From assembly GCF_049860565.1 (NCBI RefSeq), contig NZ_CP172056.1, positions 2,170,001 to 2,234,000 of the forward strand: 64,000 bases of DNA, written 5' to 3'. The notes under the pieces were generated by a model, which had not been told where the DNA came from, made no database searches, and worked only from the letters and a program-made list of their open reading frames with translations. This stretch comes from Desulfitobacterium_A nosdiversum (GTDB lineage: Bacteria > Bacillota > Desulfitobacteriia > Desulfitobacteriales > Desulfitobacteriaceae). Each line of letters opens with the position of its first letter. The first letter of the stretch is position 1. The translations under genes and the position numbers were made by a program. This document shows positions 1 to 8,049 of the stretch, piece after piece.

Positions 1-1
1 T

Positions 2-1312
2 TATCATATGCTGGGCAGGCTTACGGCTATCCCCCAAGTTTGGTTTCCCATCCTGAATTACGACGGGCCAGTACCGCAAAAGGTTGAGTTGGAATTTCCT
101 TTTCTTCCGTATATAATCGCCTGGACTTGGACTCTATTAGGGCAATCTGATCTATGGGGCCGAATATGGGCGATTGTTTTTTCCATGCTCACGGTGTGGG
201 GAATTTTTGTCTTTGGGCAAAAGAAGTTTTCTTCGCGTGCTGGTTTATGGGCCGCGGGAATTTATGCGTTTGTTCCTTTGACCGCATATTATGGACGGGT
301 TGTAATGCCGGAACCTGTAGCCCAAGCATTCTCAATTTGGGCTTTAAATGCTGTGGTTTTCTGGCGTGAAAAACCGGGACGGCTGCGTTTAGCAGGGGCT
401 GGTTTAGTTATGGCGTTTGCGATTTTGGCCAAGCTTCCTCAACTTATGATTTTTCCGGTAGGCATTATGCTTGGGTTTTGGCCGTTAAAAGGAGAGGAAA
501 AAAGGATAATGATTTATTCGCTGTTTTCGCTCCTTCCGCCAGGCCTGTATTACAGCTGGGTTCACAAAGGTGCCGCTTCTCAGGCCAGCCAGTTTGTTTC
601 GGGAATCTTGAGCGGACAAGTTGTAGAAGGGACTGGACTTCTTTCGCAGAAATTAATAGAGAACATATTTTTAGAAGTTGGCTTAACCGTAACACTCCTA
701 GCAGGGACTGGAATCATCCTCTTGATTTTGGTTTTGATCAATAAGCAGCCTATAATTTATGACAAAAATTCAGTGAATATACAAAAAGACCGCAGAACTA
801 TCTACAGCCTGTTTCTTTGGTGTATAATCAGTTTAAGTTATGTCGCTTTCATCTGTTCCCGGATTGCCTTAGATTATTATCTAGTCCCGGTAATTTTGCC
901 TTTGTCCCTTCTGGCAGGGGTTGCTTTAGATTGCATAGAAGACATACCCGGCTTTGTCCTGGGAGTATTAGTGCTGTTTTTTCTTTTGATTCAGGGCACA
1001 GTAGTTAATGAAGAGAAATATCTTTGGGATATGCGCTATTTAAATCAAGCGCTCTGGATTCGTGAGAATACGCCGAAAGAGAGTGTTCTTATTTTAAGTG
1101 ATTCGCCGCCCATGACGTTTTACTATGCTCAGCGTGTCGGCTACCGACTGAATCCGTCGAAAAGCGCGGAGGCTTGGCAACAGCTTTCAACGCTCAAAGG
1201 GGATTACTTTATTGCACTTCCTAAGACCGAACTGGGCTCCGATTTTTGGAAGAAGGTTCAAGCTAAATATTCGGAAATAGGCCCGGGAGTCTATCCACTG
1301 AATAATCGTTAA
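2..1312 (+). CDS. GT39-like membrane glycosyltransferase, 5' end outside window
   Basis: The frame is open to the first base of the window and the first ATG, at 8, has no visible ribosome binding site, so the gene is almost certainly cut at the window edge. The protein is a polytopic membrane protein with about nine hydrophobic segments and a soluble C-terminal tail. Early residues (LEFPFLPYIIAWTWTLLG, then a run ending in a VMPEP motif) resemble the region after the first loop of ArnT/PMT (GT39) glycosyltransferases, which move sugars from polyprenyl-phosphate donors on the outer membrane face. The N-terminal acidic catalytic loop would lie in the missing part. Substrate unknown; family assignment is moderate. 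Confidence 0.6.
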   Translation, partial: YHMLGRLTAIPQVWFPILNYDGPVPQKVELEFPFLPYIIAWTWTLLGQSDLWGRIWAIVFSMLTVWGIFVFGQKKFSSRAGLWAAGIYAFVPLTAYYGRVVMPEPVAQAFSIWALNAVVFWREKPGRLRLAGAGLVMAFAILAKLPQLMIFPVGIMLGFWPLKGEEKRIMIYSLFSLLPPGLYYSWVHKGAASQASQFVSGILSGQVVEGTGLLSQKLIENIFLEVGLTVTLLAGTGIILLILVLINKQPIIYDKNSVNIQKDRRTIYSLFLWCIISLSYVAFICSRIALDYYLVPVILPLSLLAGVALDCIEDIPGFVLGVLVLFFLLIQGTVVNEEKYLWDMRYLNQALWIRENTPKESVLILSDSPPMTFYYAQRVGYRLNPSKSAEAWQQLSTLKGDYFIALPKTELGSDFWKKVQAKYSEIGPGVYPLNNR

Positions 1313-1326
1313 TTCATAGATAAGGA

Positions 1327-2142
1327 ATGGAGAAAAGGGTGGAATGGGTGAAAAAAGAAAATACGCAAGATGAGATAGAGAAAAAAGTAACCGATAGTCG
1401 GGATAAGCAGGGCGAGCGGCTGCAGAAAGTATTAGCGCATGCTGGAATTGCTTCTCGTCGGCAGGCTGAACAAATGATTCTCGAAGGTGAGGTTGCAGTA
1501 AACGGGAAAATAGTCCAAACACTGGGAACGAAGGTTTTTCCGGAAGATAAGGTTACGGTTAAAGGTAAGCCTATCGCAGTTCCTTCTGGGGATTACGTTT
1601 ATTTTTTGCTGAATAAACCGACAGGAGTTATTACCAGTGCCAAAGACCCACAAGGACGAAAGACGGTTGTTGAGTTGCTCCGAAAGGTTCCGCAGCGTGT
1701 ATATCCGGTAGGACGGCTGGATTATGACACTTCCGGACTCCTCGTTTTGACAAACGATGGGGAATTAGCCCATCGGCTCATGCATCCCCATTACGGTGTT
1801 GAAAAAACTTACCGTGTAGGAATAAAGGAAAAGCTCACCGTCTCTGTGATAAATCAATTACGAAATGGAATCTTGCTGGAAGACGGAAAGACAGCCCCCG
1901 CCAAAATTCATGAGGTGAATCATTCAGGCGAAGGCTCATTTTTCTTTTATGATATTACGATTCATGAAGGGCGCAATCGTCAAGTCAGACGAATGTTCAG
2001 CCGAGTAGGCCACCCATTAATTACCTTGCAGCGAATTGGCTTTGGCCCGCTGAAGCTTGATTCAAAGCTTTTACCAGGAATGTACCGCTCTTTAAATAAA
2101 CAAGAGGTTCAAGCCTTGCGCCGAACTGTTCAGTTAAATTAG
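1327..2142 (+). CDS. rluB: 23S rRNA pseudouridine synthase, RluB/RsuA family
   Basis: RsuA/RluB-type pseudouridine synthase that isomerises a uridine in rRNA. The first ~27 residues are charged and low-complexity, then an S4 RNA-binding domain (about 28-90, LQKVLAHAGIASRRQAEQMI) and the catalytic domain with the signature GRLDYDTSGLLVLTNDGE, where Asp is the nucleophile, and the later EGRNRQVRRMF motif. The ATG at 1327 has only a weak GATAAGGA upstream; a GTG at 1348 with AAAGGGTGG six to seven bases before it is a good alternative start. It follows the GT39-like gene by 14 bp and ends at a terminator that reads into the convergent gene. RluB rather than RsuA is inferred from Firmicute practice. 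Confidence 0.85.
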   Translation: MEKRVEWVKKENTQDEIEKKVTDSRDKQGERLQKVLAHAGIASRRQAEQMILEGEVAVNGKIVQTLGTKVFPEDKVTVKGKPIAVPSGDYVYFLLNKPTGVITSAKDPQGRKTVVELLRKVPQRVYPVGRLDYDTSGLLVLTNDGELAHRLMHPHYGVEKTYRVGIKEKLTVSVINQLRNGILLEDGKTAPAKIHEVNHSGEGSFFFYDITIHEGRNRQVRRMFSRVGHPLITLQRIGFGPLKLDSKLLPGMYRSLNKQEVQALRRTVQLN

Positions 2143-2144
2143 AT

Positions 2145-2660
2145 TTAGTGCCTGGAATAAAGAGGATGATCGATCTCTTTATTCCATTTTTCGATATCTC
2201 TTCCGCCGAATTTTTGAAGAGTGTTGGCTACGGAATTCACTTTTTCTTGTTCTGTTTCAATGAGGACCAAGAAGTGCCCGGTACGAACCTCATGTTCATA
2301 GTGACGGACGCGTTCCTCAGAAAGTCCATAGCTGAGTAAAGCTTCACCCAGTCCTTGACCGTGGGGACGGTGCAGCAAATCATTCGCTAAAGGGCCTGCG
2401 GCAACGCATTCCCCTAAGTTTGGAATATTCATCGGCGGGGCTTGGACAAGCCAAGCATTAAACCGGTCCAAATTGATCTCTGACGGATGGTAAGCCAATT
2501 CGTTGGCAAGCTCCTCATTGATATTGCCCTGATGTAAATAGTCACTCCGAACAATAACAGATATGTAGCTGTTAGCCAAGGATTCACCCTGCACTTCTTC
2601 GACCGCTTCTTTCGTTTGCTGAGGACCCTTGAAGATTGCTAAGACGGATCGTGTAGTCAT
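2145..2660 (-). CDS. YflT-like general stress protein, hypothetical
   Basis: Soluble 171-residue protein without signal peptide or membrane segment. Both ends resemble the half-repeats of the heat-induced stress protein YflT/GSP17M family: an N-terminal SVLAIFKGPQQTKEAVEEV strand-helix and a C-terminal GHFLVLIETEQEKVNSVANT. The middle (about 60-115) is specific to this protein and contains a Gly/Pro/His-rich loop (HRPHGQGLG). Biochemical role unknown. It stands alone, convergent with rluB and divergent from the next gene. Family placement rests on weak pattern resemblance. Confidence 0.6.
   Translation of the reverse strand: MTTRSVLAIFKGPQQTKEAVEEVQGESLANSYISVIVRSDYLHQGNINEELANELAYHPSEINLDRFNAWLVQAPPMNIPNLGECVAAGPLANDLLHRPHGQGLGEALLSYGLSEERVRHYEHEVRTGHFLVLIETEQEKVNSVANTLQKFGGRDIEKWNKEIDHPLYSRH
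2154..2191 (+). terminator. Intrinsic terminator of rluB inside convergent gene
   Basis: An 11-bp perfect stem (GGAATAAAGAG pairing with CTCTTTATTCC), a 10-nt loop and then ATTTTTC. It lies 12 bases past the rluB stop but within the last codons of the convergent minus-strand gene, so one sequence serves as coding DNA on one strand and terminator on the other. Confidence 0.7.
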
Positions 2661-2791
2661 TCTTTATCCCCCTTACTTAAGGTTTGTTTTAGTATATCCA
2701 GAAAATTAAAGGTTCACACCATCGATTGCAGGAGAAATTCGATCCATGCCGAATTTTATGCTTGATTAACCTTGGACATGGAGAGATGTAA

Positions 2792-3256
2792 ATGAAAATT
2801 AAGATTGGCGAGGAACTGTTGAACGAACATATTCGTGTACGGATTCGTTTGGACTATAAAGGAGAGGGTAAAAACGGCCGTTTCTTTTTTGGGGGCAAAA
2901 GCAAAGAAGAGATAGCAGAGCAAAAGCGTGAAGAGCAAGTCGCTTTATTAAGAAATATTCCTCTCCAAGGAATAGTCATCGAAGATATCGACTTAAGCCT
3001 CGACGTTTATTCCGTAAGTGAATCTGAAGGCCGTAAAAACAGGGAATATGCCTTTGCTCCGGTGATACTTTCGCTGCGGGTGGATAATCTTGATGATTTG
3101 CTTCCCTTGGTATTAAGATCGGAGTTCCGTAAAATTGAATTTTTAAGTCCTGAAAACTTAGAAATTTATCGCTTGGATGCAGAAAGGCTGCTTTTCCGTG
3201 TACATCAATTGATTCAAGAAGAGATTAAAAAGCTTGAGCGCAAGTACCTCAATTAG
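2792..3256 (+). CDS. Conserved-looking hypothetical protein, 154 aa
   Basis: I do not recognise a family. The protein is soluble and charged, with alternating strand-like stretches, a Gly-rich basic loop near residues 25-38 (GEGKNGRFFFGGK) followed by an acidic/basic helix, and a C-terminal amphipathic helix (LIQEEIKKLERKYL). The ATG has an ATGGAGAGA ribosome site seven bases upstream. It lies 50 bp before the 2-hydroxyacid dehydrogenase with no terminator between, so the two may be co-transcribed. No Cys and no obvious catalytic motif. Real-gene status is supported by codon pattern and ribosome site only. Confidence 0.6.
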   Translation: MKIKIGEELLNEHIRVRIRLDYKGEGKNGRFFFGGKSKEEIAEQKREEQVALLRNIPLQGIVIEDIDLSLDVYSVSESEGRKNREYAFAPVILSLRVDNLDDLLPLVLRSEFRKIEFLSPENLEIYRLDAERLLFRVHQLIQEEIKKLERKYLN

Positions 3257-3306
3257 GAAGATAAAAAGGCCTGTATGATCAATAGTTTCAAAAGGAGATG
3301 GAAAGG

Positions 3307-4275
3307 ATGAGTAATAAACCGCATGTAATCATAGCGATGAAGGTTTCTGAAGAAGTAGAAAATTTCATTGGAGAAACTTGTACTTATCAAAAATGGACAG
3401 GAGAAGGCGGCATGCCTCAAGCTGAACTGTTAAAACTGATAAATGAGGCGGACGGACTTTTAACAAGCGGTGCGCGTAGAATTGATAAAGAGCTTCTTGA
3501 TCAGGCGCCCCGGTTAAAAGTAGTAAGCAATATTGCCGTCGGCTACAATAATTTTAACTTGGAAGAAATGAAGGCTCATCATGTTTTAGGAACACATACT
3601 CCTTATGTTCTCGATGATACAGTGGCGGATCTCGTCTTTGGCCTTATCCTCGCTTCTGCACGCAGAATCCCAGAACTTGATCGCTTTGTTAAAGCAGGTC
3701 AGTGGAAGAAGGGAATGGATGAAGTCCTTTTTGGCTCAGATGTTCACCATAAGACCCTTGGAATTATCGGAATGGGAAGAATCGGGAAAGCAATTGGGCA
3801 GCGCGCTGTGAAAGGGTTTGATATGAAACTTCTTTATCATAACCGATCACGCAATGAGGAGGTCGAGGAGAATCTAGGGGCAAAATATTGTACGCTTGAT
3901 TCCTTGCTTCAGGAGTCGGATTTTGTGGTGCTCATGACTCCCCTTACACCGGAAACCCGTGATTTGATGGGCTCACGGGAATTTGATCTGATGAAACCCA
4001 CCTCATTTTTTATCAACGCATCACGAGGAGAAACGGTGGATGAGCAGGCTTTAATTGAAGGATTAAAGCAAGGGAAAATTCGAGGAGCAGGTCTTGACGT
4101 TTTTAGAAAAGAACCGGTAGACCCAGAAAATCCACTATTACAATTTCCAAATGTGATTACTGTTCCGCATATCGGCTCTTCAACAGGATTAGTCCGAGAT
4201 GCTATGGCGATGCGGGCTGCACATAATCTTGTTAAAGCACTCAAGGGTGAGGAACCAATTGATCTTGTAATATGA
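3307..4275 (+). CDS. D-2-hydroxyacid dehydrogenase, glyoxylate/hydroxypyruvate reductase type
   Basis: NAD(P)-dependent D-isomer-specific 2-hydroxyacid dehydrogenase that interconverts 2-oxo acids and D-2-hydroxy acids in the cytoplasm. Visible are the split substrate-binding domain, the Rossmann glycine motif (LGIIGMGRIGKAIGQRA), NASRGETVDEQAL with the catalytic Arg, GLDVFRKEP with Glu, and VPHIGSSTG with the catalytic His. Length (322 aa) is typical. I start it at 3307 because AAAGGAG ends ten bases upstream, whereas the ATG at 3298 abuts that site. A lactate permease follows, so a link to lactate/glyoxylate metabolism is possible, but a terminator separates them. Confidence 0.85.
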   Translation: MSNKPHVIIAMKVSEEVENFIGETCTYQKWTGEGGMPQAELLKLINEADGLLTSGARRIDKELLDQAPRLKVVSNIAVGYNNFNLEEMKAHHVLGTHTPYVLDDTVADLVFGLILASARRIPELDRFVKAGQWKKGMDEVLFGSDVHHKTLGIIGMGRIGKAIGQRAVKGFDMKLLYHNRSRNEEVEENLGAKYCTLDSLLQESDFVVLMTPLTPETRDLMGSREFDLMKPTSFFINASRGETVDEQALIEGLKQGKIRGAGLDVFRKEPVDPENPLLQFPNVITVPHIGSSTGLVRDAMAMRAAHNLVKALKGEEPIDLVI

Positions 4276-4318
4276 TACTAATAAAGATGTAATTGGTATT
4301 AAAATTCGAAATATTAAG

Positions 4319-4358
4319 AAAGACCTGTAAAACGTGCATGTTTTATCAGGTCTTTCCA
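4319..4358 (+). terminator. Terminator after hydroxyacid dehydrogenase
   Basis: Stem AAAGACCTG / CAGGTCTTT with a second inner pairing (AAC/GTT) and a short T-rich tail. It separates the dehydrogenase from the lactate permease unit. Confidence 0.65.
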
Positions 4359-4427
4359 TTTCTTCAAATGACCGTAATTCCTTGAATTTAAGCCATTTCA
4401 AGTGTTTGTGAAAATATTTTCAATGTA

Positions 4428-4510
4428 TTGCAAAATTGAAATTTTTAGATTATTATGGACACATGGTCGGTGGTCAGACCATTTTAAATTTTCACTTAAC
4501 GGTAAGACCA
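4428..4510 (+). promoter_or_regulatory. lctP promoter with FadR/LldR-type operators
   Basis: A sigma-A promoter TTGCAA (4428-4433), 17 bp, TATTAT (4451-4456) predicts a start near 4463. Immediately downstream, at 4471-4481, is the perfect dyad TGGTCAGACCA, followed at 4501-4510 by a partial copy GGTAAGACCA. TGGTCnGACCA is the known core of LldR/PdhR-type FadR-family operators, and two such regulators lie just downstream of the permease. Position just after the start site fits repression relieved by lactate; that is inference. Confidence 0.7.
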
Positions 4511-4630
4511 TCAGACATAGTATGATCAAGTGATTGGAGGGGTGCGCTTACTATTTTTAGTGGATAGGAATATTATTCGTAATCCAAGAAAGAATAAGTG
4601 TAAGTTGAAGAGGAGAAAGGTGGTCAATTT

Positions 4631-6289
4631 ATGCCGTGGACTCATAATTATGCTGCTCTTGGCAACAGCCTAGCACTCACATCCTTAGTTGTAGCAATTC
4701 CGATTTTCTTTCTGTTCTGGGCTTTAACCGTTAAGAAGATGAAAGGACATATTGCCGGAATCTGGACACTGCTTCTGACGATTGTCGATGTTGTTCTTGT
4801 TTATAAAATGCCGGTTTCCCTCGCTTTATCTGCATCGGTTTTAGGTATTGTTAATGGATTATTTCCTATTGCCTGGATTGTTCTTACGGCTGTATTCCTT
4901 TATAACCTAACTGTTGAATCGGGAGACTTTGAAATTATCAAGAATTCAATTTCCTCTCTTTCCGATGACCGTCGGATGCAAGCCTTACTCGTGGCCTTTT
5001 CGTTTGGTGCTTTCTTGGAAGGTGCTGCCGGCTTCGGTTCACCGGTTGCAATTACTGCTGCTCTTTTAATTGGCTTAGGGTTTGAACCTTTATATGCTGC
5101 CGGCGTTTGTTTGATCGCAAACACTGCTCCAGTTGCTTTCGGTGCCATTGGTGCTCCAATTATTGCTGCGGGTTCCGTAACAGGTATCAGCGACTTTACA
5201 ATTGCACAGACCATTGGACGTCAACTTCCGTTCTTATCCGTATTTGTTCCTTTCTATCTCGTTGTTCTTATGTCTGGTTGGGCAGGTGCACTGGAAGTCT
5301 TTCCTGCAATCATCGTTTCAGGGGTATCTTTTGCACTTGCCCAATTCTTATCAGCTAACTTCCTCGGCGCATATTTGCCGGATATTATTTCCTCACTGTT
5401 TTCTCTCATTGCAACAGCGGTATTCTTGAAATTCTGGAAACCTAAAAATGTATTCCATTTCCCGAACGAAAAAGTTGATAAAAACATAAATGCAGTCCAC
5501 TACTCCGCTGGTCGAACCTTTAAAGCTTGGTCTCCTTTCATTATCTTAACCGTTATGGTCTCGATCTGGGGCTTGCCGACCTTTAAAGCTTTTGTGGCTA
5601 AGAGTGGATTGTTCGTAAATATTGCCCATTGGCCTGGTCTGGACGGTTTAGTCATGAAAGCCGCTCCAATCGTGGCTAAGCCGGCTGTCTATGCTGCTTC
5701 CTACAGATGGGACTTCTTCGGTTCAGGCGGTACGGCAATTTTGATTTCTGCGATTATCAGCATGTTTATTCTCGGCGTTTCTCCTGCAAGAGGATTAAAA
5801 GTTTTCCTCAGCACTTTAAATCAGCTTAAATATGCATTAATAAACATGGGCGCTGTTTTAGGATTTGCTTATCTTGCGAACTACTCCGGACTTTCCTTCA
5901 CACTCGGCCTCTTGCTTGCCTCGACTGGTGCTGCGTTCCCAATTCTTTCTCCAGTACTTGGCTGGTTGGGTGTATTCCTCACAGGCTCGGATACTTCTTC
6001 AAATGCTCTCTTCTGTAAACTTCAACAAGTTACGGCAAATCAAATTGGAGTTAACCCGGTGCTTACTGTTGCAGCAAACAGCTCCGGCGGTGTTGTCGGT
6101 AAGATGATTTCTCCTCAATCCATCGCTGTTGCAACCGGTGCCACAGGATTAGCGGGTAGAGAATCTGATCTGTTCCGCTTTACCTTAAAACATTCGTTTG
6201 TGTTCTTAGTCATCATGATGGCTATGGTTTGGCTGCAAGCGTATGTAGTTCCTGGTATGATTCCGACAATAACAGCCGCTATAAAATAA
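4631..6289 (+). CDS. lctP: L-lactate permease, LctP family
   Basis: Integral membrane symporter for lactate (and often glycolate) of the LctP/LldP family, 552 aa with about 13-14 hydrophobic segments. Diagnostic stretches are GAFLEGAAGFGSPVAITAAL, NTAPVAFGAIGAPI and the C-terminal TGSDTSSNALFCKLQQ and GGVVGKMISPQSIA, all highly conserved in the family. The start ATG has GGAGAAAGGTGG just upstream. It is followed by a terminator and then two FadR-family genes that probably regulate it. Lactate is a typical carbon and electron source for this group of anaerobes, which fits the neighbours. Confidence 0.93.
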   Translation: MPWTHNYAALGNSLALTSLVVAIPIFFLFWALTVKKMKGHIAGIWTLLLTIVDVVLVYKMPVSLALSASVLGIVNGLFPIAWIVLTAVFLYNLTVESGDFEIIKNSISSLSDDRRMQALLVAFSFGAFLEGAAGFGSPVAITAALLIGLGFEPLYAAGVCLIANTAPVAFGAIGAPIIAAGSVTGISDFTIAQTIGRQLPFLSVFVPFYLVVLMSGWAGALEVFPAIIVSGVSFALAQFLSANFLGAYLPDIISSLFSLIATAVFLKFWKPKNVFHFPNEKVDKNINAVHYSAGRTFKAWSPFIILTVMVSIWGLPTFKAFVAKSGLFVNIAHWPGLDGLVMKAAPIVAKPAVYAASYRWDFFGSGGTAILISAIISMFILGVSPARGLKVFLSTLNQLKYALINMGAVLGFAYLANYSGLSFTLGLLLASTGAAFPILSPVLGWLGVFLTGSDTSSNALFCKLQQVTANQIGVNPVLTVAANSSGGVVGKMISPQSIAVATGATGLAGRESDLFRFTLKHSFVFLVIMMAMVWLQAYVVPGMIPTITAAIK

Positions 6290-6323
6290 GAAGTCATAGT
6301 GCATTTTTGATTCGTACTATAGA

Positions 6324-6356
6324 GGGAAGTGAGTTATTCACTTCCCTTTTATTTTA
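6324..6356 (+). terminator. lctP terminator
   Basis: Nine-base stem GGGAAGTGA / TCACTTCCC with a 5-nt loop and a following TTTTATTTT tract, 35 bases past the permease stop. Confidence 0.8.
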
Positions 6357-6453
6357 AAAAATAATGTATTTTTGAGATAAATATTGGATTTAAAAACTTT
6401 CACATGGTAAAGTTAATTCATCAGAAAAGAATAGTGAGCAGAGGGGTATAGTA

Positions 6454-7155
6454 GTGGAACTAAAACCAATTAAAACACGTAAAATCTACGAGGAAATCGT
6501 GGAGCAAATTCGGGAGCTTGTGACTTCAAAAAATCTAAAGCCGGGCGACCGTCTGCCGTCGGAGCGAGACTTGGCTGCACGCTTGCATGTAAGCCGTGCA
6601 TCGGTTAGAGAAGCGCTTAGTGCCTTAGAAATGTTGGGTATGCTAGAAATACGAAGCGGTGAGGGGACGTATATTCGTCAAATTGATATCGAATCCGTGA
6701 TTACTCCTTTGGCCTGGCTTCTTTATATGGAGAAAGATAGTGATCTTGAACTGCTCGAAGTTCGAAAAATTTTTGAGGCCCAAGCTGCTGGGCTAGCCTC
6801 TGAACGATCTAATCCAGATGATCTGCAAGAAATGGAAAGCGCACTGCAGAGAATGCATTCCGACTTGCAAACGGATCAACTTGGTGAAGAAGCGGATCAT
6901 AAGTTCCATTTCGCAATCGCACGGGCGACCCATAATTCAATTTTTATACGACTTATGAATGCTATCTCCGATACGATGCATCATACTTTAAAGACGAGTC
7001 GAATCAAGCTCTATGAAGAAAAGGGAATGCCCGAGCGGCTTTATAATGAGCATGCAGGAATTTTTGAAGCAATTCGGAAAAGAGATCTTCAGCATGCCAA
7101 AGAACGAATGCTGGCTCACTTAGAAGGAGTAGAGAAAGATTATCTGAAGCCTTAA
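6454..7155 (+). CDS. FadR-subfamily GntR regulator, LldR-like (copy 1)
   Basis: GntR-family transcription factor of the FadR subfamily. The N-terminal winged helix (about 1-75) carries LKPGDRLPSERDLAARLHVS and SVREALSALEMLGMLEIR. An all-helical FCD effector domain follows, with the usual metal-binding Asp/His positions (DHKFHFAIARATHN, later EHAGIF). Length 233 aa is normal. Translation starts at GTG 6454 behind AGAGGGG. Placed after the lactate permease, it probably binds the TGGTCAGACCA site upstream of lctP and responds to lactate or a related hydroxy acid; ligand is inferred from location. Confidence 0.85.
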   Translation: MELKPIKTRKIYEEIVEQIRELVTSKNLKPGDRLPSERDLAARLHVSRASVREALSALEMLGMLEIRSGEGTYIRQIDIESVITPLAWLLYMEKDSDLELLEVRKIFEAQAAGLASERSNPDDLQEMESALQRMHSDLQTDQLGEEADHKFHFAIARATHNSIFIRLMNAISDTMHHTLKTSRIKLYEEKGMPERLYNEHAGIFEAIRKRDLQHAKERMLAHLEGVEKDYLKP

Positions 7156-7320
7156 CCTTGTAAAATCGTATTCAAGTCAGTCATATTATGCTTCAAAAAT
7201 TCACATGAAGAACAGAATTCGTTTAAAAACCATGAAATTATGGATTTTAAGGATGGAGAATGTTAAAGTAAGTAATGGTGATTGAATAGAACAAGATCAA
7301 GTGGGCGGTGAGTGGAGTCA

Positions 7321-8037
7321 ATGGAACTAAAACCGATTAAAACGCGAAAAATATATGAAGAAATTGTTGAACAAATTAGAGATCTTGTTATTCGCGGGGA
7401 GCTAAAACCGGGAGATAAACTGCCCTCTGAACGTGATCTGGTAGAACGTTTTAAAGTAAGCCGTGCTTCTATTCGTGAAGCACTGAGTGCCTTAGAGATG
7501 ATGGGTTTGTTGGAAGTGCGAAGCGGGGAAGGAACTTTCATTCAAAAGGTCGGAGCTGAGTCTGTAATAGCTCCGCTGGCATGGATGCTTTCTGTAGAGC
7601 AAGGTACAGCTTTGGAACTTTTAGAAGTCAGGAAAATTTTGGAGGGCCAAGCGGCCTGTCTGGCTGCACAACGAGCTGAAAAAGAGGACTTATTGGAGCT
7701 CGAGCAGGCGTTAGCGGATATGCAGCAAGAAATTATTACCCCTGAACTCGGCGGAGAAAAAGCTGATCTTCGTTTTCATTACGCAATAACAAGGGCTACC
7801 AAGAATACTTTACTAATCCGGCTCATGGATACAATCTCAGATCTCATGCAGCGTATATTAAAGACAAGCCGCGATAAGCTTTACGAAGGTAAATATACTC
7901 CAGATATTTTATTAAAGGAACATGCGCAAATTTATAAGGCCATCAAAAGCCAAAATGCTTTAAAAGCAAGCGAACTTATTTTAGAGCATTTAAATGGAGT
8001 TGAAGATGAGTTGAAGCGGCTTATGTCTCTGGATTAA
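7321..8037 (+). CDS. FadR-subfamily GntR regulator, LldR-like (copy 2)
   Basis: Close paralog of the preceding regulator, sharing the first ten residues (MELKPIKTRK), the winged helix and the FCD layout (DLRFHYAITRATKN, EHAQIYKAI). I start it at ATG 7321 to match the paralog; GTG 7312 would add three residues. The two genes are separated by 165 bp without a clear terminator. Adjacent FadR duplicates suggest divided duties, for example one for the permease and one for the ferredoxin gene that follows by 12 bp, but which regulates which cannot be read from sequence. Confidence 0.85.
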   Translation: MELKPIKTRKIYEEIVEQIRDLVIRGELKPGDKLPSERDLVERFKVSRASIREALSALEMMGLLEVRSGEGTFIQKVGAESVIAPLAWMLSVEQGTALELLEVRKILEGQAACLAAQRAEKEDLLELEQALADMQQEIITPELGGEKADLRFHYAITRATKNTLLIRLMDTISDLMQRILKTSRDKLYEGKYTPDILLKEHAQIYKAIKSQNALKASELILEHLNGVEDELKRLMSLD

Positions 8038-8049
8038 GAGGTGTTTTAT

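Noticed and set aside
7156..7320. FadR operator upstream of the second regulator
   Set aside because: No TGGTCnGACCA-like dyad was found there.
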